In this document: positions 59,930-64,000 of the stretch, one piece after another
Numbering within the stretch: the first letter of the stretch is position 1
How the letters are laid out: each line of letters starts with the position of its first letter
NCBI RefSeq assembly: GCF_003287735.1
Contig: NZ_NSCM01000003.1
Span: 124,001 to 188,000, forward strand
Source: Photorhabdus bodei
Lineage (GTDB): Bacteria; Pseudomonadota; Gammaproteobacteria; Enterobacterales; Enterobacteriaceae
Direction: 5' to 3'
DNA length: 64,000 nucleotides
Notes under the pieces: generated by a model
What the model was told of the DNA's origin: nothing
Seen by the model: the letters and a program-made list of their open reading frames with translations, nothing else
Databases searched by the model: none
Position numbers and translations under genes: made by a program

Positions 59930-61054
59930 ATGACGGAGCAAAAACAGTCCGCCGAGACAGTTGAACAAACAAAAACTACGGTTGAAAACTTGCAACAGCT
60001 CGAAACCGCGCCTCAAAAGCAAGAACGTTCTGGTACGCTAAAAAACATTATTGCTATTGCAATCATGCTGGCAATCGGTGGCGGTCTTTATTATTACGGA
60101 CAGCAACAAAGCCATTTATTGAGTGCAGAGAACCATGAGCTACGCCAACAACTGGAATCACTGAAACAACAGCAATCACAGGATAAACAGCATATTGAAG
60201 CGCTGTTTAAAGAACAATCACAGACTTTAAGCCATTTCGCCGCACAAAATGATCAGCTAGATAATAGCCTACAAGAGTTACAAGCCAAAATCTCTGCGTT
60301 ATCCAGCTCTGATGTAAAAAGCTGGCTACTGGCACAAGCTGATTTTCTGGTCAAAATGGCAGGCCGGAAATTATGGAATGATCAAGATGTAGTCACCGCC
60401 GCTGCTCTGCTGAAAAATGCAGATGCCAGTCTCTCTGAAATGAATGATCCAAGCCTGATTGAAATCCGTCGTGCAATTACACAAGACATCAGTACATTAT
60501 CTGCCATTGGTCAGATTGATTTTGACGGCATTATCCTGCGAGTTAATCAGCTTTCTAACCAAGTAGATAACCTGCGTCTGGCTGACAATACAACCGATGG
60601 TTCGCCAATGGACGAAGATAATGATGAATTAACCGGTACATTATCTGAATGGCGCCAGAATCTGAGCAAAAGCTGGAAGAGTTTCATGGATAATTTCATT
60701 ACCATCCGTCGCCGGGATACCGCAGCAGAGCCATTACTGGCACCAAATCAAGATATCTATCTACGAGAGAATATCCGAGCCCGTCTGTTGATTGCCGCCC
60801 AAGCAATACCGCGTCATCAAGGTGAAGTTTTTAAACAATCACTGGAAACGGTTTCAACTTGGGTTAGAGCTTACTTTGATATCAATGATCCCAATACCAA
60901 AGCATTCCTGGAAGAAATTGATTCATTAAGCCAGCAGCCTGTCTCCATCACTGCGCCAGACCACCTTTCAAGCCAGCCTTTACTGGAAAAACTGATGCAA
61001 ACCCGGGTTCGCAGCCTACTTTCCCAATCTTCTGAAACCAATCAGGAGGGTTAA
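59930..61054 (+). CDS. hemX: HemX membrane protein
   Basis: About 374 residues. A single membrane helix at about 40-57 ([18 protein letters not shown]) is followed by a coiled coil and a conserved periplasmic domain ([19 protein letters not shown]). Its role in tetrapyrrole synthesis is not proven. ATG 59930 gives MTEQKQ as in E. coli; 59921 is an alternative. Confidence 0.92.
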   Translation: MTEQKQSAETVEQTKTTVENLQQLETAPQKQERSGTLKNIIAIAIMLAIGGGLYYYGQQQSHLLSAENHELRQQLESLKQQQSQDKQHIEALFKEQSQTLSHFAAQNDQLDNSLQELQAKISALSSSDVKSWLLAQADFLVKMAGRKLWNDQDVVTAAALLKNADASLSEMNDPSLIEIRRAITQDISTLSAIGQIDFDGIILRVNQLSNQVDNLRLADNTTDGSPMDEDNDELTGTLSEWRQNLSKSWKSFMDNFITIRRRDTAAEPLLAPNQDIYLRENIRARLLIAAQAIPRHQGEVFKQSLETVSTWVRAYFDINDPNTKAFLEEIDSLSQQPVSITAPDHLSSQPLLEKLMQTRVRSLLSQSSETNQEG

Positions 61055-61057
61055 GTT

Positions 61058-62296
61058 ATGCTGAAAGTTCTATTACTGTTTGTGGTACTCATTGTTGGTA
61101 TTGTGCTTGGCCCAATCGTTGCCGGCCATCAGGGATATGTTCTGATTCAAACTGACAATTACAACATTGAAACCAGTGTTACCGGCCTGTTTATTATATT
61201 TGTTCTTTTACAACTGGCACTCTGCCTCCTTGGCTGGTGCTACCGCAGAGTTATACGCACAGGCTCACGTACCCGTGGCTGGTTCCTTGGACGCAAACGC
61301 AGCCGTGCCCATGCTCAAACAAAAGCAGCGCTGATCAAACTGGCAGAAGGCGATTTCAAACAAGTTGAGCAATTACTGACCCGTAACGCTGACCATGCAG
61401 AACAACCTGTGGTCAACTACTTATTGGCGGCTGAAGCAGCCCAACAACGCGGAGATGAATTTCGTACCAATCAATATTTACAACGCGCGGCAGAAGTCGC
61501 AGATAATAACCAGTTGCCTGTGGATATTACCCGTGTACGTATTCAACTCACGCAAGGTGAAATTCACGCAGCCCGTCATGGTGTAGACAAGCTATTAAAT
61601 CAAGCTTCACGTCATCCAGAAGTCTTACGCTTGGCTGAACAGGCTTATATGAAGTCAGGAGCTTACCAGTCACTGATTGATATACTACCGGTAATGGAAA
61701 AAATCCATCTACATGATGAGTTACAAATTCACAAATTGCGCCAGCAAGCCTATATCGGTCTGATGAATCAGTACATGGCAGAACAAGGCAGCGAAGGCTT
61801 AAAACGTTGGTGGCACGATCAAAGCCGAAAAATTCGCCATGATGTGGCTTTACAAGTTGCAATATCTGAACATTTAATTGAATGTGATGACCATGAAACT
61901 GCACAAAAGATCATCTTGGAAAGTTTAAAACGTCAATACGACGAACGTTTACTTTTATTGATCCCACGCTTAAAAAGCGAAGATCCAAAGCCGATACAAA
62001 ACGCATTGGATCATCATTTAAAACAACATGGTTCAACTCCCTTGCTAAACAGTACGCTCGGACAAGTTGCTTTGCGTCACGGAGAATGGGAAAAAGCAGT
62101 AAAAGATTTTAAAACCGCATTAGCCCAACGTCCTGATGCACATGATTATGCATGGTTAGCAGACGCATTGGATAAACTGCGTAAACCAGAAGAGGCCGCA
62201 CAGGTTCGTCGTGAAGGATTAATGCTCACTTTGAAGCGCGAGAGTAATGTCGTGAAGAGTGATCTCGTTAATAGCAATAGTGCTGTAATGTCGTGA
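61058..62296 (+). CDS. hemY: HemY membrane TPR protein
   Basis: 412 residues. Two N-terminal helices (LLLFVVLIVGIVLGPIVAG, then near 47-66) and cytoplasmic/peripheral TPR repeats. Marks: GDFKQVEQLLTRNADHAEQP. Not the protoporphyrinogen oxidase of the same name in Bacillus. GGAGG precedes ATG 61058. Confidence 0.94.
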   Translation: MLKVLLLFVVLIVGIVLGPIVAGHQGYVLIQTDNYNIETSVTGLFIIFVLLQLALCLLGWCYRRVIRTGSRTRGWFLGRKRSRAHAQTKAALIKLAEGDFKQVEQLLTRNADHAEQPVVNYLLAAEAAQQRGDEFRTNQYLQRAAEVADNNQLPVDITRVRIQLTQGEIHAARHGVDKLLNQASRHPEVLRLAEQAYMKSGAYQSLIDILPVMEKIHLHDELQIHKLRQQAYIGLMNQYMAEQGSEGLKRWWHDQSRKIRHDVALQVAISEHLIECDDHETAQKIILESLKRQYDERLLLLIPRLKSEDPKPIQNALDHHLKQHGSTPLLNSTLGQVALRHGEWEKAVKDFKTALAQRPDAHDYAWLADALDKLRKPEEAAQVRREGLMLTLKRESNVVKSDLVNSNSAVMS

Positions 62297-62335
62297 TCTC
62301 TCATCCATTATTAGCAAGTCTTCATGCCGATGATT

Positions 62336-62361
62336 AAAAATGCCCCGCACGGGGCATTTTT
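62336..62361. terminator. Bidirectional terminator after hemY
   Basis: AAAAATGCCCC-GCA-CGGGGCATTTTT forms a GC stem flanked by A and T runs, fit for terminating both hemY and the convergent TM2 gene. Confidence 0.9.
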
Positions 62362-62664
62362 CTAACCATATTTTTTGGCAAAATCTTCATCGGAAGCGCA
62401 AAGATAAATAATAAATTCAATAAATGAGATAAGTGCAGGGATAAATGTCCAGCAAAATAGCAGATATAAAATCCCCATACCGATCTTGCCCAGATAAAAT
62501 TTATGAGCGCCAAAGGAACCAAGAAAAAACGCCAATAGTGCAGCAACAATGCGGCTTTGACTACCAGAAGAATAGGCCCTTATCATTGCACCACAATGTG
62601 GGCATGATTGTGCAGATTCATGTAACATTCGGCTACAACCAGGGCATCCCATCATTTTTGACAT
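62362..62664 (-). CDS. Zinc-ribbon TM2-domain membrane protein
   Basis: 100 residues. An N-terminal zinc ribbon (C-x2-C in GCPGCSRM, C-x2-C in SCPHCGAM) is followed by a TM2 domain: two helices with LGSFGAHKFYLGKIGMGILY between. Function unknown; often a small inner-membrane protein. ATG 62664 has GGGGAA upstream. Confidence 0.85.
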   Translation of the reverse strand: MSKMMGCPGCSRMLHESAQSCPHCGAMIRAYSSGSQSRIVAALLAFFLGSFGAHKFYLGKIGMGILYLLFCWTFIPALISFIEFIIYLCASDEDFAKKYG

Positions 62665-62810
62665 CAATATTCCCCTTAAGATAAGTTTAGAAATGAAATA
62701 ACTAAATTAATTTTACAGTAAAAAACTAACCATCATATTTTCAGTTCTGTTTATATTAGACAGTAATACCTAAACAGTATATAAACCTACCAGATATATC
62801 TCTTAGAAAT

Positions 62811-63016
62811 AAAAAAAACACCTACCTTAAAAACAAAAGATAGGTGTACAAATACAATCAGGTCTACAGACGGATAGTGCCTCACTCAACGTTGAGTCCG
62901 GTCGGCGATGAAAATTACTCATCTGTGACATGGACAATAGGCACCGATAATCGGCTCTGCATCATCCCTGGGTTTATGAAGCATATGCAATCATAAGAAA
63001 TAGGATGAGCATCTAC
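62811..63016 (-). ncRNA. glmZ: Small RNA GlmZ
   Basis: 206 bases on the minus strand, against 207 in E. coli. The 5' end GTAGATGCTCAT, the middle CATAAAC and ATGCAGAGCCG, the CAACGTTGAGTGA segment, and ACAGACCTG-like 3' part (TAGACCTG) match GlmZ remembered from E. coli. It ends in a hairpin (ACACCTATC / AAGGTAGGTGT) and eight Ts. GlmZ base-pairs with glmS mRNA with Hfq and raises glucosamine-6-phosphate synthase. Its place after hemY is conserved. Confidence 0.92.
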
Positions 63017-63027
63017 GTTTGTAACAA

Positions 63028-63043
63028 TGCATTTAGTGTGCCA
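63028..63043 (-). promoter_or_regulatory. Sigma-54 promoter of glmZ
   Basis: TGGCAC-ACTAA-ATGCA on the minus strand gives GG and GC spaced as the -24/-12 elements of RpoN promoters, with the GC ending about 12 bases before the predicted GlmZ 5' end. Confidence 0.85.
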
Positions 63044-63137
63044 GCTTTTATTTAAATAAAAGCTGCCTCGCTTCATCAGCTATTTCTCTATTTATTACAA
63101 CAAGAAATCGAATCATCACAAAATCCATCTCATGTAC

Positions 63138-63155
63138 TGTCTCTTATTTGAGACA
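63138..63155 (-). promoter_or_regulatory. GlrR/QseF activator site 1 for glmZ
   Basis: TGTC-N10-GACA (palindrome TGTCTCTTATTTGAGACA), the known GlrR (QseF) recognition pattern, about 120 bases upstream of the GlmZ start as expected for a sigma-54 enhancer. Confidence 0.8.
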
Positions 63156-63200
63156 AAACATAAGGTATTTATTATTTTCATTATAATTCAATTTGTTATA

Positions 63201-63218
63201 AGTCTCTTATTTGAGACA
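63201..63218 (-). promoter_or_regulatory. GlrR/QseF activator site 2 for glmZ
   Basis: AGTC-N10-GACA with the same central TCTTATTTGA as site 1 and one mismatch. A third, shorter palindrome TGTC-N7-GACA lies at 63233-63247 and may be a degenerate site. Confidence 0.65.
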
Positions 63219-63387
63219 GCTAGTATATCGACTGTCTTAAAAAGACAAAAAATAAAAAATTACCATATAAAACAAATAGTTATTTTTAAAAAATAATCCA
63301 CTAAATTTGAATCAACAGAGCACAACTTAAAGGTATATGGATCAGGAAAGGGAACAAAAAGTCAGGGGGACAAAAAGGGATAAAACG

Positions 63388-63411
63388 CAAAAAACCCTGC
63401 AATGCAGGGTT
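63388..63411 (-). terminator. Terminator of the argX tRNA operon
   Basis: AACCCTGC-AT-GCAGGGTT hairpin followed on the minus strand by a T run, placed just after proM. Confidence 0.85.
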
Positions 63412-63422
63412 CTTTTGGAATT

Positions 63423-63499
63423 TGGTCGGCGAGAGAGGATTCGAACCTCCGACCCACTGGTCCCAAACCAGTTGCGCTACCAAGCTGCGCTACTCGCCG
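63423..63499 (-). tRNA. proM: tRNA-Pro (TGG)
   Basis: 77 bases with encoded CCA, anticodon TGG in a TTTGGGA loop and acceptor CGGCGAG. Last gene of the argX-hisR-leuT-proM operon. Confidence 0.97.
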
Positions 63500-63530
63500 A
63501 AATTTTCTACTCTTTCTTTTCTCTTTTTCA

Positions 63531-63617
63531 TGGTGCGAAAGGGGGGACTTGAACCCCCACGTCCGTAAGGACACTAACACCTGAAGCTAGCGCGTCTACC
63601 AATTCCGCCACCCTCGC
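63531..63617 (-). tRNA. leuT: tRNA-Leu (CAG)
   Basis: 87 bases with a long variable arm, encoded CCA and anticodon CAG in TTCAGGT. The acceptor stem GCGAGGG pairs with CTTTCGC through two G-T pairs. Confidence 0.97.
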
Positions 63618-63632
63618 ATGTCACAAAAAAGA

Positions 63633-63709
63633 TGGGGTGGCTAATGGGACTCGAACCCACGACAACTGGAATCACAATCCAGGGCTCTACCAACTGAGCT
63701 ATAGCCACC
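63633..63709 (-). tRNA. hisR: tRNA-His (GTG)
   Basis: 77 bases including the extra 5' G of histidine tRNAs, anticodon GTG in TTGTGAT, encoded CCA. Confidence 0.97.
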
Positions 63710-63782
63710 ATAACAGCTATTTACTGCTAAATACTTATTACCAACGGCGCAATACATCACCGCAGCTCTTGCACGCAAATAA

Positions 63783-63859
<77 letters not shown>

Positions 63860-63880
63860 TTAACGCCGTTTCGGGTGGGG

Positions 63881-63909
63881 ATAGTACGGATTTAATGATA
63901 TACTGTCCA
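63881..63909 (-). promoter_or_regulatory. Promoter of the argX tRNA operon
   Basis: TGGACA-N17-TACTAT on the minus strand, then a GC-rich CCCCACCC discriminator of the stringent type, about 22 bases before argX. Nothing else was identified to the end of the window at 64000. Confidence 0.75.
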
Positions 63910-64000
63910 GTGCTTTTTTAAAGAAATGATGCGTTTGATTACACCTTGCTCATTTCGTAGATAAAGCCAGCTCTGAACTTCCCTATTCACTACCACCGTG

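Noticed and set aside
63301..63584. Frames on both strands over proM and leuT.
   Set aside because: They also translate tRNA genes and the terminator hairpin.

Overview
The window looks like a chromosome segment of an insect-associated enterobacterium of the Photorhabdus/Xenorhabdus group, most likely Photorhabdus. This is inferred from an Escherichia-like core gene order, a fairly AT-rich sequence, ERIC repeats, orphan vgrG/PAAR loci and a hydroxamate siderophore locus of a kind known from entomopathogens. Protein names come from recognising family motifs and remembered homologues; no search was run.

Layout. 1-2680: a small accessory patch with the end of an upstream gene, a TPR protein, an EamA exporter and a decayed Phd/ParE-type toxin-antitoxin pair. 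It lies next to three tRNA-Gly(GCC) genes (2878-3225). 3425-9450: conserved orn / rsgA-psd-mscM. 9530-22638: a type VI secretion effector island with a PAAR gene, a decayed tssF, a frameshifted vgrG, a DUF4123 adaptor, a small conserved gene, and then a tandem array of effector (Tox-REase-5 nuclease fold), immunity (Imm52-like) and PAAR genes. The array holds three intact effectors, five immunity genes, two intact PAAR genes and several remnants, and ends at an IS4-family transposase. 22771-24756: a type III secretion chaperone and an effector with inositol polyphosphate 5-phosphatase motifs, followed by an IS1 fragment and an IS200 element. 26085-29752: core yigL-pldB-recQ. 30005-45015: a Fur-boxed hydroxamate siderophore locus for synthesis, outer-membrane uptake, ABC import and iron release, inserted between recQ and yigI. 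45238-62296: core yigI-rarD, a GNAT gene split by an ERIC element, two octanucleotide tandem arrays, corA, uvrD-yigB-xerC-yigA-dapF-lptM, cyaY/cyaA and hemCDXY. 62334-64000: a TM2-domain gene, the small RNA glmZ with a sigma-54 promoter and activator sites, and the argX-hisR-leuT-proM tRNA operon.

How the parts work together. The most interesting system is the T6SS array. Each effector shares a near-identical N-terminal two thirds and each immunity protein shares a near-identical C-terminal third. The variable DNA is therefore one contiguous block, the effector tail plus the immunity head, bounded by long repeats. This layout would let homologous recombination swap a toxin tail together with its matching immunity head. 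Two immunity genes lack an intact effector, which fits retention of protection against kin that still carry the lost toxins. The nearby T3SS effector with its chaperone, bracketed by mobile elements, is a second independent cargo for use against eukaryotic hosts. The siderophore genes form a complete iron cycle with an unusual second NIS synthetase.
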